From: Aricia agestis | Lineage: Eukaryota; Arthropoda; Insecta; Lepidoptera; Lycaenidae | NCBI RefSeq assembly: GCF_905147365.1 | Contig: NC_056408.1 | Coordinates: 11,656,001-11,720,000 of the forward strand | Length of the DNA stretch: 64,000 nucleotides | Direction of reading: 5' to 3' | In this document: one piece after another, positions 1 to 10,027 of the stretch | Layout: each line of letters opens with the position of its first letter | Numbering within the stretch: the first letter of the stretch is position 1 | The notes under the pieces: generated by a model | The model's database searches: none | Seen by the model: the letters and a program-made list of their open reading frames with translations, nothing else | Told to the model about the DNA's origin: nothing | Program-made: the position numbers and the translations under genes

Positions 1-360
1 AAATGTTTTAAAGATCTTATATAACTTTAACTACAATGCAAAATGTCAAATCCTTGGTTAAAGTTAAAAATGGACGCCATCAATACGCCATATATAACCA
101 TAACCATAGAGCTCAAAAAGGCTTCAAATGCACGTGGCAAAAAAGGAACAAGCACTGTGATCATACAAAAACGCCATTTTTAACAGTTCTCTTCTCCTTT
201 ACCAGCGCCCCTGCCCACGTTCTTATAAAGCCTTGTCGGACCAGCAACGTCTTCTGTCAAATTCTGTGGTCAAAGTTAAGGTTAAAGTTAAATTAGTCTT
301 AACTATAACCATAACTTTGACAATAACTTTAACTTTAACCACGCCTCTGGTCCAACCCAA
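1..360. repeat. GTTAAAG simple-sequence inverted region
   Basis: Short runs of GGTTAAAGTTA on the plus strand (about 57-68 and 266-290) face complementary runs of AACTTTAACTTTAACCAC (323-342), so 266-342 can fold back imperfectly. The 86-residue frame across 36-296 is basic and low-complexity and resembles no family I know; I do not call it a gene. This is probably a degenerate dispersed repeat. Confidence 0.4.
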
Positions 361-1020
361 CCTAAGGGTTCCTTGTTGACTACGGAACACTAAAATGTAA
401 AAGTAGTATAAAATATAAAAGTGTGAAGAAGCAAGTTAATATGCTGAAATGGAAATTTTCGGGACCTGGAAATTGGAAAAGGATAGTAATTTTCGATTAA
501 AGTCTCCAATAACCGTGCGATAAAAAATACGGTGCAACGTAGTGCTGGTATAGAAGATTTAAAATACCTAAAGCCTAAGTATAGTATTTATATTTCAATG
601 TTTAATAAGTATACTTTACATAATATTAAATTATCCAGCAGTAATTAGATCTTAGCTGCCGTTTGATCTCATTACCCGGTTGCTCCGGGCTCACGTCACA
701 TCATTTGCTCAAACTAAAGCTGATTAGAATAACGAGGAGGAATACATAGCTGCCGTGTAACCGGATATTATATATTAAAATATATAAAGGGGAAACGAAA
801 TACCTTTTATTATAATACCAGACGACACCCGCAACTACATTGTGCCAAAACTCGTTAATCGCGCGGGAACCGCACATTTTCTCGGTACAATAAGTAACCT
901 TTGACCTTTCCCGGTTCATTTATTATTATTTATTAGTTTATAAGTATCTGCATACCAATTTTATCTGCATACTTTCATCAAAATCGGTACAGAGGTTTGT
1001 GTGAAAAGGTATGACAGATA
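361..1020. other. unrecognised AT-rich DNA
   Basis: No gene, RNA or repeat boundary is visible. Scattered stops occur in all frames and there is no codon bias. From about 960 the phrase TTTCATCAAAATCGGTAC resembles text common inside lepidopteran Helitrons, so a worn fragment may lie at 940-1005. Confidence 0.4.
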
Positions 1021-1023
1021 TTT

Positions 1024-1185
1024 ACGTGGGAGAGCCATGTGTGGGAAAATTCATGACGCTGGGTCGCTTATTCATACAAATCACAAAAAAAAGATCTTTC
1101 AGCGCTACTTTCACAGTGAACTCCTATACAAGGGACACATACATACCCTTAAGTATTATCACTTTGTTTTGTTACACCCTGTATA
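1024..1185 (+). mobile_element. half-copy of palindromic MITE (ACAGGGTGTAACA family)
   Basis: CTTTCAGCGCTACTTTCACAG through AAGTATTATCACTTTG to TTACACCCTGTATA matches the right arm of the full palindrome at 4046-4312. The left arm is missing. The first bases (1024-1040, ACGTGGGAGAGCCATG) equal the 5' head of the SINE-like family seen at 2331, which may be a tiny SINE remnant or chance. Confidence 0.65.
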
Positions 1186-2325
1186 TGGGCAGTTCAGCCG
1201 TTAAGTATCTAGGGACGATCGAAGCCTTTTATATTTATTATCAGTATCTCCCCCTAACGACCCATTGCGAAGGACATAAAACGCGAGAGGGATAAACGTG
1301 CCTCATTAGAAGTTCATTACTGGGTATAACTCATTCTCAAATGGGTAAGTGATCGTGACGCCGATTCAGGCCTTTCACTAAATGATACAGAAGACGGACC
1401 CTTATTTGTAGGGATTGATGCGTTATTAAATGAGCGCAGCTTGTTGGAGTAACGAAGAATTGTGTTTACTAGTATAGCGATTTAAATAGCTTTGTAGATT
1501 GTAGGACAATACCGGAAAAGTTGAAATCAAGACATCTCAAGATAATAATATATTCTAAGTATGAAGAAAGTGACCGCAAAGATGGTGTCAAAAGAATTGC
1601 GTATTTTTGGGCTTAATTATGTGTATAAGCAATTCAACAGCACTTTAAAAGATTTTTAACTCATGCCTGGGTACTCATTCAAATCGCTTTGATAGCAAAA
1701 TTATGTAACTAATTTTGATATAATGATAGAAAATTACGGTGACTGATACAAAAAATGTCGCTTGCTATGGTCGAGCGAGAGCCAACTTTATCGGCAGTAC
1801 TGTAACTTTCATTCAATGAGCAACTTTTTTAAACCGCACCAAAGTTTGTTTACCCGGCCAATCAGTGGGCGATATCACTCCGCCGGTCTGAGATTTAGTA
1901 GTTTGTCCTCGTCGTGCTTGTTGTATCGACGTTATTTCCCGACGGGCGCTATCCTGAAAACTTTCGTGCTGCACTGCGGGGAGACTGTTTAAAATTCCCC
2001 AATTGCTCTGCGTACGATAAATTTAACTCTGGAGTCCCGGCTGCTGTAAATTTCATGCTTATTTCCAACAAATTATTTTCATTCGGGCGCTGTGCTTGAG
2101 ACAGTGTGTGCCGGAAAAATCCAGAGTTCACGCTTCAAAATACAAGTTCAATTTCGAGAGGCTTAACCTAAGCTCGGCGATTATCGTTTAAATAAATTTC
2201 ATGTCGTTTCCTCCTTTCTTTTCATTCTTCATTATATCGTTCAAGTAAATGTGTATATTAATATAAAATATGGTATCTTTTTACATGTATTATAATTTCA
2301 TGGTTTCACACAATTTAAACTTGGG
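1186..2325. other. unrecognised, apparently single-copy DNA
   Basis: No repeat terminus, LINE motif or convincing coding frame was found. Open frames of 60-76 residues on both strands at 1762-2131 overlap one another and carry no domain I recognise; that stretch is locally a little richer in GC. It could be an intron or spacer. Confidence 0.35.
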
Positions 2326-2637
2326 AGAGCCATGCTTCGGTACGAATGGGCCGGCTCGACCGGAGAAACCGCATTCTCACAGAAAACCAGCGTGAAACAG
2401 CGCTTGCGCTGTGTTTTGCCGAGTGAGTGAGTTTACCGGAGGCCCAATCCCCTACCCCTTCCCTACCCTCCCCTATTCCCTTCCCATCCCTACCCTACCC
2501 TATTACCCTATTCCCTTTTAAAGGGCCGGCAATGCACCTGCAGCTCTTCTGATGCTGCGAGTGTTCATGGGCGACGGAAGTTGCTTTCCATCAGGTGACC
2601 TGTTTGCTCGTTTGCCCCCTTATTTCATAAAAAAAAA
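2326..2637 (+). mobile_element. SINE-like repeat, GGGAGAGCCATGC family
   Basis: The head is GGGAGAGCCATGCTTCGG, followed by a CGCTTGCGCTGTG hairpin, a pyrimidine-rich microsatellite of CCCTACCCTATTCCC type, and the tail CCGGCAATGCACCTGCAGC to CATCAGGTGACCTGTTTGC, ending in a run of A. The A-tail puts it on the plus strand. I do not see clean A and B boxes, so the head is not proven to be tRNA-derived. Five further copies lie in the window. Confidence 0.8.
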
Positions 2638-2673
2638 ATTGTGTGAAACTACGAAATTAATGCATCTTTCATA

Positions 2674-2830
2674 CAGGGTTGATTCAGACCTTTACGCGAC
2701 GCGTAGGTGCATTTCTAAATTTGTATGGATTTGACAGATTTCAATTGCGTCAGACGTCTTGCGAATCTGTCAAATCCATACTAATTTAGAAATGCATCTA
2801 CGCGTCGCGTTGCGGTCTGAATCAACCCTT
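2674..2830. mobile_element. palindromic MITE (AGGGTTGATTCAGACC)
   Basis: The left arm AGGGTTGATTCAGACC ... GCGACGCGTAGGTGCATTTC and the right arm are near-perfect reverse complements over about 70 bp, with TA on both outer sides. The structure fits a miniature element of Tc1/mariner type. It has no coding capacity. Confidence 0.8.
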
Positions 2831-2876
2831 ACATGTACAATATTATTATTATTGTATGTAAGCTACGAATAATAAT

Positions 2877-3361
2877 AAAAATCGGCTAAGTGCGAGTTGG
2901 ACTTACCCATGAAGGGTTCTAAAGCAGCAATAAGGTTTATTTTTATGAAATTAAAAGGTTTTTGATTTATTTTTATATTTTCATTTTTTCACTACACACA
3001 CATTTCACCATTTTGGATGAGTTTCTCTCGCAAACTATACAGGTTAGAAAAAAATGATATTAGAAACCTCAATATGATTTTTGAAGACCTATCTAGATAC
3101 CCCACACGTATAGGTTAGTTGAAATTTTTTTTTGATTCAGTTGTACTTGTACCTATGGGGACAACTAAAATTTTTAATAGTTTTTCCATTTTTTGGATCA
3201 AAATCTTAATGCGGTTTACAGACTACATCTACTTACTAAGTTTCAATAGTATAGAACTTATAGTTTTGGAGAAAAGTGGCTGTGACATACGGACACACAC
3301 ACAGACAGACAGAATCTATAAGGGTTCCTTTTTTGCCATTTGGCTACGGAACCCTAAAAAC
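2877..3361 (+). repeat. GGTTCCGTAGCC / TCGCACTTGGC dispersed repeat
   Basis: It runs from GGCTAAGTGCGAGTTGGAC to GGCTACGGAACCCTAAAAA and has an internal CAGACAGACAG microsatellite. Copies occur at 8528-8939 and, inverted, at 54792-55450; a related subfamily lies at 3718-4020. It has no coding capacity. Such repeats are frequent in lepidopteran introns; its class is unresolved. Confidence 0.75.
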
Positions 3362-3477
3362 TAAGGAAACGTAACTCTCATACTTCAATCGTTTTGAATT
3401 TGGTTCATTTGCGCACACTAAAATATAGCAATAGGAAGGAAACACATACACTCACGAAATAAAGCCGTTGGCATTAC

Positions 3478-3607
3478 TGCCGTCTTTACGATAAGTGCAG
3501 TTTTTTGGCAAATTTAATTTAGACCTTATGATATAGATTTAGACCTTATGACAATTAAATTTGCCAAAAAAATCAACTTACAGCACTTATCGTAAGGACG
3601 GCAGATT
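3478..3607. mobile_element. palindromic MITE (CTGCCGTCTTTACGATAAG)
   Basis: CTGCCGTCTTTACGATAAGTG and TTGGCAAATTTAATT at the left are mirrored at 3545-3607 by AATTAAATTTGCCAA and CACTTATCGTAAGGACGGC. A short direct repeat, TAGACCTTATGA, sits at the centre. There is no open frame. Confidence 0.75.
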
Positions 3608-3717
3608 AATTGGCACTTCTATATTTACACAAAAATGTGTACCGAATAAAGTATGCATGTATTCGGGTCACATTTTGTAGACTCGTGGACAAATTTTTTG
3701 ACACAGTTACTCTTCCT

Positions 3718-4020
3718 TAGTTTTTAGGGTTCCGTAACCAAAGGGTAAAAACGGGACCCTATTACTAAGACTTCGATGTTACCCGTCTCTCCGTCCGTCC
3801 GACTGTCCGTTCGTCTGTCTGTCTCCAGGCTGTAACTCAAGAACCGCTAAAAACTTCTGAAATTTTTACAGATTGCCGCTATAACAACAAATACTAAAAA
3901 CAAAATAAAATTAATATATTTTAAGGGTGGCTCCCATACAACAAACACAATTTTTGGCCTATTTTTGCTCTATAACGGTGCGGAACCCTTCGGGCGCGAG
4001 TTCAACTCGCACTTGGCTAA
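3718..4020 (-). repeat. GGTTCCGTAACC repeat, subfamily copy
   Basis: It starts TTTTTAGGGTTCCGTAACC, contains GTCCGTCCGACTGTCCG and GTCTGTCTGTCTCC, and ends GAGTTCAACTCGCACTTGGC. It shares both ends with the repeat at 2877-3361 but has a different middle (GGACCCTATTACTAAGACTT). It lies in inverted orientation to that copy. Confidence 0.7.
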
Positions 4021-4045
4021 TTATTATTATTCGTAGTATGTAAGT

Positions 4046-4312
4046 ATACAGTGTGTAATAAAAATAAGTGATAATACTTTAGGGTGTGTACATGCTCCTT
4101 GTAGAGGGTTCACTGTGAAAGTAGCAGCGCTGAAAGACGAAAAAAATTTTTCACTTTTGTATGGGCAAGGGCCCGAGCGTCACGAGTTTCCCCATACAAA
4201 AGTGAAAAAAAATTTTGGTCTTTCAGCGCTGCTACTTTCACAATTAACTCTCTACAAGGAACACGTACACACCCTAAAGTATTATCACTTATTTTTGTTA
4301 CACCCTGTATAA
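4046..4312. mobile_element. full palindromic MITE (ACAGGGTGTAACA family)
   Basis: Arms of roughly 110 bp: ATACAGTGTGTAATAAAAAT at the left and GTTACACCCTGTAT at the right, continuing through AAGTGATAATACTTTAGGG and the GCGCTGAAAGAC block to a centre near 4175. TA borders both ends. Half or shrunken copies occur at 1024-1185, 13431-13487 and 37893-38003. TA borders suggest Tc1/mariner mobilisation. Confidence 0.85.
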
Positions 4313-4422
4313 AAGATGACATAAATATTCGTAGTCACGCTACGGCGTAGCACATCTACGAAGAGGTCTACGCAATATTACCCCGAATTCTATCCACCTC
4401 ATCAAGTTGGATTTTAATTATT

Positions 4423-4492
4423 GCAATTTTCTAGTTTTTACCATAGACATTACACTATAGTATGAACTGTAGTTAGAAAACTAGAAAATTGC
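4423..4492. repeat. hairpin, 16-bp perfect stem
   Basis: GCAATTTTCTAGTTTT at 4423-4438 is the exact complement of AAAACTAGAAAATTGC at 4477-4492, with a 38-nt loop. It may be a worn MITE or a chance AT-rich fold. Confidence 0.6.
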
Positions 4493-4720
4493 TTTTGGTT
4501 AAAAAATAGTTTCAATTGCACATGATATTGATTGTTTATGTGATTCGCAGTGATAGGTTATAAACCTGTCGCACGTGGTAATAAAACTATCTGTAAAAAT
4601 GGAAGTTCATAACATTTTATTGATGATTTATTTATAATGTAACTATTCTTTAGGAAATTATCATTGCTAAAAAATATCTATGTAATTGATTGTACCGTTG
4701 GTTCTTGGTGGAAATTCATG

Positions 4721-4948
4721 TTGAACACTAATAAAACAATTTTTTGTGCACTTTTTCCACTATATTAAGAAATTATTAACAAATTACACGACCGGTTTCG
4801 AAATTAATCATCTTCAGGTGTACTACCTACACTGAGTACACTGAGTACACCTAAAGATGATTAATTTCGAAACCGGTCGTGTAATTTGTTAATAATTTCA
4901 TAATATAGCGGAAAAAGTGCACAAAAATTTTGTTTTATTAGTGTTCAA
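4721..4948. mobile_element. palindromic MITE (TTGAACACTAATAAAAC)
   Basis: Two arms of about 100 bp, TTGAACACTAATAAAAC to ACACGACCGGTTTCGAAATT and the complement, flank a short centre with the direct repeat CACTGAGTACACTGAGTACA. Arm identity is high, so the copy is fairly young. It has no coding capacity. Confidence 0.85.
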
Positions 4949-5226
4949 AAAATATCTAATTTCTATTAAACTTACATATACCGTGCCTAATGTGAATAGC
5001 TTTTCTTATGTATATTCATTTTATTTATAACTAATTACATTAATTTGGAAAATAGATAACTAATTAATAACGTAATCAAAAGGTAAATTCTATAACCCAA
5101 CAACGTCAATTACCTTAATATTACCCGGGGTATTATTGCGTTTATTGACACCTCATTCACTTAAACTGCTTAGTTTAGACTTTAACCACTAAAAAAAAGT
5201 AACCGCCGAATTGCCATTAACTGTAA

Positions 5227-5368
5227 TCTATAAAATTCTCTTGTCACGGGGTGCGTGGTTGAACTCCTCTGAAACGGCTCGACCGATTTTCGTGAATCTT
5301 AGCGAACATATCGGCTAGGGTTGAGAATCGGACAACATCTACATTTTATATTGATAATATAATATTTC
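5227..5368 (+). mobile_element. Helitron 5' fragment (ATAAAATTCTC family)
   Basis: ATAAAATTCTCTTGTCACGG, GGTGCGTGGTTGAACTCCTC and GAAACGGCTCGACCGATTTTC match the first 140 bp of the Helitron at 23968-24751. This copy keeps the uninterrupted sequence GCGTGGTTGAACTCC, which is the empty site for the TTAA element inserted in that Helitron. The 3' hairpin and CTAG end are absent. Confidence 0.75.
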
Positions 5369-6230
5369 TCTGAGTGCGGTCGTTAGTCAGTCAAAATTAC
5401 CCTTTTGACTTTTGATTTCGCCATGGTCGCGAAAAAATAGGCTGCCAAAATGTCTGTTGACCCAAGACCGTCTGAAATAATATGACCCCTGCCCTGTACA
5501 AACTCGATGTGCTGGTATACTCGGGAACTCTTGACCTGGCTTTCTTCGCCCACTCAATAGATCCTTAAGGGCCGGCTTATTTAACTTGGGATTGAGGGTG
5601 CATTGTAATCGAGACTCAGCTAGATGGCATCTCCAACTCTTGAGCATTGTCGCCCGATTCGAAAAACAATTTTATGCCTTACCAATCATTTTCGATCGAG
5701 GATCACTCTCGCAGATTGCTGTGGATGGATTTTGCTATAATTTGGCTGCGATGGATTTTAATTTTGTGAATATGCTTGAAATAAATTGAGTTTTATATTG
5801 TTTTTTCATACAATATAACTGTTATCAGCACATCTGTCCTATAATTAAATACAAAGTAACGATCGACAGTGATTCGCCAAAAAGAATTTATTTTCGTTCT
5901 GATTTTTCCTACAAAATTGTACGCTTTTTGTTTTAACAATGTATACCGTAGTTTGCAATCAGCGTAGATTTCATTGAAGTGAACATACCAGTAGTTCCAA
6001 TTAATTGTAAACTGACAAAATTATTGTTTTTAATCAAAATTAATGCCATAAGTTGCTGACATTTTAGTATTTTTCTGTCTTTCATATAATTTATTTCATA
6101 ACATTAAAATATTAAGGGTAAATATATAATAAGCACATTAACTAAGATACAGCGGACAATCTAAACACTAAAACATACAATCTAAAATATACAAATATAT
6201 ACAAACTTAAAGTATAAAAAGAAAAACTTT
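5369..6230. other. unrecognised DNA with a small minus-strand frame
   Basis: Positions 5387-5647 hold an 86-residue open frame on the minus strand that resembles nothing I know and shows no domain; it is not called as a gene. The rest is AT-rich. The last 100 bases before 6230 are probably the AT-rich 3' flank of the LINE that ends there. Confidence 0.3.
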
Positions 6231-6231
6231 C

Positions 6232-7790
6232 CCAGGTCGTCCCCACCTGGCAGAGTGCCTAGCAAGCTGCCCATTGCCACGTTGGATGGCAATTGCTATC
6301 CGCTATGCCAGGTAGCTCCCGGCTGTGGGGTCTCGGGTAGCTTCAATAAGCTTTTTAGATATCTGTCTAAAAAGCTTATGTGCCCCCGGACCCCATGCGC
6401 CTAGGGTTTCTACCCCAAACGGTTCAAATATGAGATCTCCGCTGAGGTTCTCATATTTGTGCCGCTTGAGGTTTTCTGCCTGGTTTGCGGCTGCACCCGC
6501 ACAGCTCGAGGTTCCCTGGACATGGGACGGGGCAAGCGTGTCAACACAAGTAGCGTCCCACACAAGAGCCCGTCCCACATTCCAGGGGACCAGGGTCATT
6601 CCGTCGGGTCTCTTCCCATCGTCGCGCGCCAAACCGGAGGGCTCCAGTATAGCTGGCATACCGGCAGTGACAAGAGCCCGACGAATGAGGTCGTTCAGGC
6701 TGTGATGCCGCGAAAAGCGCCCAGCGCTTCGCGAGCAATACAACCCGTGGTGACCGTAACTGTCTACGTGCGCGCTGCAAACACACTGATAGGGGACGAC
6801 ATGGGGAGCACCAAGACGCAAGGCAGTTGCTAAGCGGAATGTGTTACGGTCCAGCAATGTTCCAGTGTTTTTAGATGGTAGTGCCTGCAACCAAGCTCCC
6901 GATTCCCATCACTCCACAGCCAAAAGTCGAGCCCGTTCTGCGGCGCTGGTAGACGTGTTTAACTTTTTATAATGCAGCAGTTCACAGATGGGCCCGTCCC
7001 AGAGCCTTTGGGAAGATGTGTTCTCGGGGACCTTACTGCCGGCACTAGCAATGTCTCAGGCATCCTTGGCCTCGTCAGCAAAGGGAATAACTAAAGAGCA
7101 AGACGAGGGCTCTAAAATTCTGGCTATTGTTGCGCGATTTGCATGGACTGAGGACAAGAACGCCGGTAATGCTGTGTCTGATGTTTTCCGTATTCCCAGG
7201 CCACCGAACCTTACGGGGAGTGTAGCTTGGGTCCAGGAGCGTTCATCAAATTTGATGTTTAAAATTGTGGAAAGCGTATGTCTTAGGGTGTCATCTAAGC
7301 TATGGAGAAGTTGTGGAAACTTCCAGAGCTGACAACACCGCAAGACATACGTAAATTTGGGGACGAATAAACAAAATCGAATCAAAGTGAATGCCATGTG
7401 ACTGTTAATTTGGAGTAGACGGTCTAAACTTTCACTAAAATTTCGTATTTTCTCATTGATATAATCCGAAAAGGAGTCGGCTAGAATAGGCGAACCCAAG
7501 AGAAAAGGTGAATCCTTTTCAATCACTGATAATTCTGGGGCCACGGACTTGAAACTGGATATTATTCCGTCTCTGTCCTCACAATCATCAGGGATGAAAA
7601 GCTCACACTTCTCCAGGTTCATACCAAGACCTAGAATTTGGAATTAACGAATTAGGGTCCGAAAATCTGAAAGAACTGTAGATGCGTCGCTGGCAAGTAT
7701 CCCATCGTCTAGATACCACACGTTGAATTTGGAATTTAGGAGCTCGAAGACCGGGTCTTTCATTGCTTTTTCTCTATCAAAAGCTGTATT
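6232..7790 (-). mobile_element. 5'-truncated non-LTR retrotransposon with nuclease-like C-terminus
   Basis: The minus strand carries one reading frame from about 7790 to 6303 that begins inside the reverse transcriptase palm and continues to the natural C-terminus, followed by about 70 bp of 3' UTR (GGGACGACCTGGGAAAG). Everything upstream of the catalytic motif is missing, the usual result of incomplete target-primed reverse transcription. I cannot name the clade safely; the C-terminus (KRPDG ... WDATCVDT) is the kind found in LINEs with a PD-(D/E)XK-like nuclease instead of an AP endonuclease. Confidence 0.8.
6303..7790 (-). pseudogene. LINE reverse transcriptase / endonuclease-like ORF, decayed
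   Basis: Read on the minus strand, the frame starts in the RT palm with the catalytic motif YLDDG at 7715-7701. Next comes the thumb region, with LGSPI and LPVRFGGLGIR near 7185. The C-terminal part has a CCHC-like knuckle, CVCSAHVDSYGHHGLYC, near 6790-6740, then KRPDG and WDATCVDT near 6607 and 6555. The segments previously separable as 188- and 195-residue ORFs are in the same frame, split only by stops: one TAA near 7646 and two TGA near 7054 and 6917. No frameshift was needed. The length is about one half to one third of a full LINE ORF2. Few stops and no indels mean the copy is relatively young but dead. Assignment to a non-LTR retrotransposon is firm; the clade is not. Confidence 0.85.
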
Positions 7791-8216
7791 TCGGTTTTTT
7801 TTAAATAACATGTTCCATTGTATTATTTTTTATACTGAAGTTAAATTTTAAGTTAGAAAAAATTAAACACATCGTCACCAATATTAAATTAACACCCTTA
7901 TAAAATAAACGAAATATTTAGTAAAACAATAACTTATATCAACCTTTAACACTAAAACAAAACAACAAAAAAAGTGCTAAAAGCTACACAAAAATCTGAC
8001 GGCTTAGACTAAAATCACTTTTATTCAAGCTAGACTATCAGCGTTGTTTCAAAACAATTTAAAATTTAAATAACTAAATTCCATTGCGAGCGTTGTTCGC
8101 GTATTTTATAGATCTAAAACAATGTAGTCTTAAATGATGTGGCAGTTATATTGACAGTAAAATGCTTTACGATTCCAGCTGTTTTTGGCGAAGATGAAAT
8201 CATTTTAGTATATATT
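7791..8216. other. unrecognised AT-rich DNA
   Basis: No gene or repeat termini were seen. Stops are frequent in all frames. Confidence 0.35.
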
Positions 8217-8259
8217 GTAACATAAAGGCCTATAATAAAATTATAGGCCTTTATGTTAC
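8217..8259. repeat. perfect 20-bp hairpin with 3-nt loop
   Basis: GTAACATAAAGGCCTATAAT, then AAA, then its exact reverse complement. The perfect stem and tiny loop argue against a microRNA precursor, whose loop is larger and whose stem has mismatches. It is more likely a recent inverted duplication or a cruciform-prone site. Confidence 0.85.
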
Positions 8260-8300
8260 GGTTTCCTTACTCGGCTATTGCTTCCTTGAATCAGTTTTTG

Positions 8301-8506
8301 TTATTAATCTATATATTAATACGTGAACCAAAAACTTTGTATCCCTTTTGACAAAAAATGGGGAAACGTAAGTGAATGAAATTTGGCACAGTTATAGTTT
8401 ATATGGTGAAGGAGTGCATCGAGCTAATATTATTTTGAAATTATGCTTTTATCATACATTTTTTAAACAAATAAAATATTACACACACTACAACACACAT
8501 ACTTGG
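8301..8506 (-). repeat. partial copy of GAGATCGCCCAATGG repeat family
   Basis: On the minus strand it reads GTGTGTTGTAGTGTGTG, TGTATGATAAAAGCATAATT, AGCTCGATGCACTCCTTCACC and TACGTTTCCCCATTTTTTG, matching the 3' half of the copies at 18152 and 49895. The 5' half is absent. The family has no coding capacity and its class is unknown. Confidence 0.7.
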
Positions 8507-8527
8507 AAAAATGTATAATACTTTAGA

Positions 8528-8842
8528 AGTTAGAGGGGGGGGGGGGGGGACACATTTTACCACTTTGGAAGAGTCTCTCTCGCAAACTATCTAGGTTAGA
8601 AAAAAGTGATGTTAAAAACCTCAATATGATTTTTAAAGACCTATTCATAGATACCCCACACGCATTGGTTAGATGAAAAAAAATTTTTTTTGTTTCAGTT
8701 GTACCTATGGGGACCCCTAAAATGTTTAATATTTTTTCCATTTTTGTATCAAAATCTTAATGCGGTTCACAGATTACATCTACTTACCAAGTTTCAACAG
8801 TATAGCTCTTATAGTTTCGGAGAAAAGTGGCTGTGACATACG

Positions 8843-8878
<36 letters not shown>

Positions 8879-8939
8879 TGACGAATCTATAAGGGTTCCG
8901 TTTTTTGCCATTTGGCTACGGAACCCTAAAAATGATATG
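8528..8939 (+). repeat. GGTTCCGTAGCC repeat copy with poly-G
   Basis: It matches the copy at 2877-3361 from CACATTTTACCA onwards to GGCTACGGAACCCTAAAAA, including a (GACA)n tract at 8846-8878. It begins with a run of about 14 G, which corresponds to the C run in the inverted copy at 55170-55188. The 5' third is missing. Confidence 0.75.
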
Positions 8940-9005
8940 CGAAAACATAATATCATTTTATTCGTGATTTATCGAATACCGAGCAAAGCTCGCTCAAATA
9001 GCTAG
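8940..9005 (+). mobile_element. Helitron 3' end (CCGAGC hairpin family)
   Basis: ATCATTTTATTCGTGATTTA, then the hairpin CCGAGC-AAA-GCTCGC, then CAAATAGCTAG at 8995-9005. A hairpin about 10 nt before CTAG is the Helitron 3' signature. The body upstream is lost at the junction with the preceding repeat. Confidence 0.7.
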
Positions 9006-9717
9006 TATTTTATAATATGAGTAATGAGTATGTATTCTATTAAAGATTGTGATTCTGAGTACCTAGTTTGTTAAAATGTAGTCAAAATTCCTGATGGTCA
9101 ACAAGGGACTAGTGAGTCCAACTTCGAATTAGTTTCGTTATTGTCGATTGTTTGGAATGAATACTTCCTGATGAAACTCTGACCTTCTGAAATTCCTTTC
9201 GATGCAAGTGAATAAGATTGTACCTTTGAAAATTAAAAGTTTATGTAATGCTTCTTTTAACAATATTAAATTATTGTTTAGTAAACCGTTATATAACTTG
9301 CAGATTATGTGCAAATTATATAACTATATACTTATTATATATATTGTCTAACAAATAATATCATTAATTCAACTTTGAAAATGTTATTATTTAAACTATA
9401 ATTGTACTATACTTACCTAATGAACAAAGAATTTTATTTTTTAAACAAAAGTGTAGGTTTAATACTTTATAAGATATCGGAAATGTTTAAGAGCGAGAAT
9501 TTATCTTTCACGGTGTAATAGAACATAAAGAATTTGCTGAATCCGAGCTAACAGCTTCCGTTGTTAGAGGTAAGGTATAGCGGACAGAAACTACGTCTTG
9601 TTACGGGAGACTGAGCTGTCTTAGATCATAATATACTCTGTACCAGAATATCATTATTAGCACTTTAATAATAGACGTATTTTTATTGTTAAGAGGTCGA
9701 TATTTATGTTGTTGTAA
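9006..9717. other. unrecognised AT-rich DNA
   Basis: No coding frame, tail or terminal repeat was seen. Confidence 0.35.
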
Positions 9718-9768
9718 AAACGCGACCCTATTACTAAGACTTCGCTCTCTGCCCTTCTGTCTTTCTGT
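9718..9768 (-). repeat. fragment of GGTTCCGTAACC repeat subfamily
   Basis: GCGACCCTATTACTAAGACTTCG and the CTGTCTTTCTGTCT stretch match 3745-3830. Both ends are missing. Confidence 0.55.
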
Positions 9769-9807
9769 CTAAAATAAAAAATAAAATAAAAATTAACATC
9801 TTTCGCG

Positions 9808-10027
9808 TCGTAGAAACTCACGATGCGTCATCTTTGAATTTAGAATAACAACAATGGCACTGACACAGGTACGCATCGTGAGTTTCTACACTGTATCATG
9901 GCACGTTACGATGTCGCGACGTAGTTTTTTTACGTTGCTCATCGTAGATTCCCACGATGCGTCGTCGCATCGTGAAACGACGCCGCATCGCGGTACGACA
10001 CGACGTCGTATCGTGTTTATATTTCCC
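9808..10027. repeat. CpG-rich inverted repeat
   Basis: GTAGAAACTCACGATGCGT at 9812-9830 is mirrored by ACGCATCGTGAGTTTCTAC at 9872-9890. The following 130 bases are full of short palindromes such as CGATGCGTCGTCGCATCG and CGACACGACGTCGTATCG. CpG density is far above the surrounding AT-rich DNA. It is probably a compound foldback element. Confidence 0.65.

Noticed and set aside
5387..5647. 86-residue minus-strand gene
   Set aside because: No domain, no splice or promoter context and no similarity that I can recall; length alone is not enough.
6325..6833. 124- to 126-residue plus-strand frames
   Set aside because: They are antisense shadows of the LINE C-terminal frame, open because of its GC content.
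8217..8259. microRNA precursor
   Set aside because: A perfect stem with a 3-nt loop and total length of 43 is too short and too perfect for an animal pre-miRNA.
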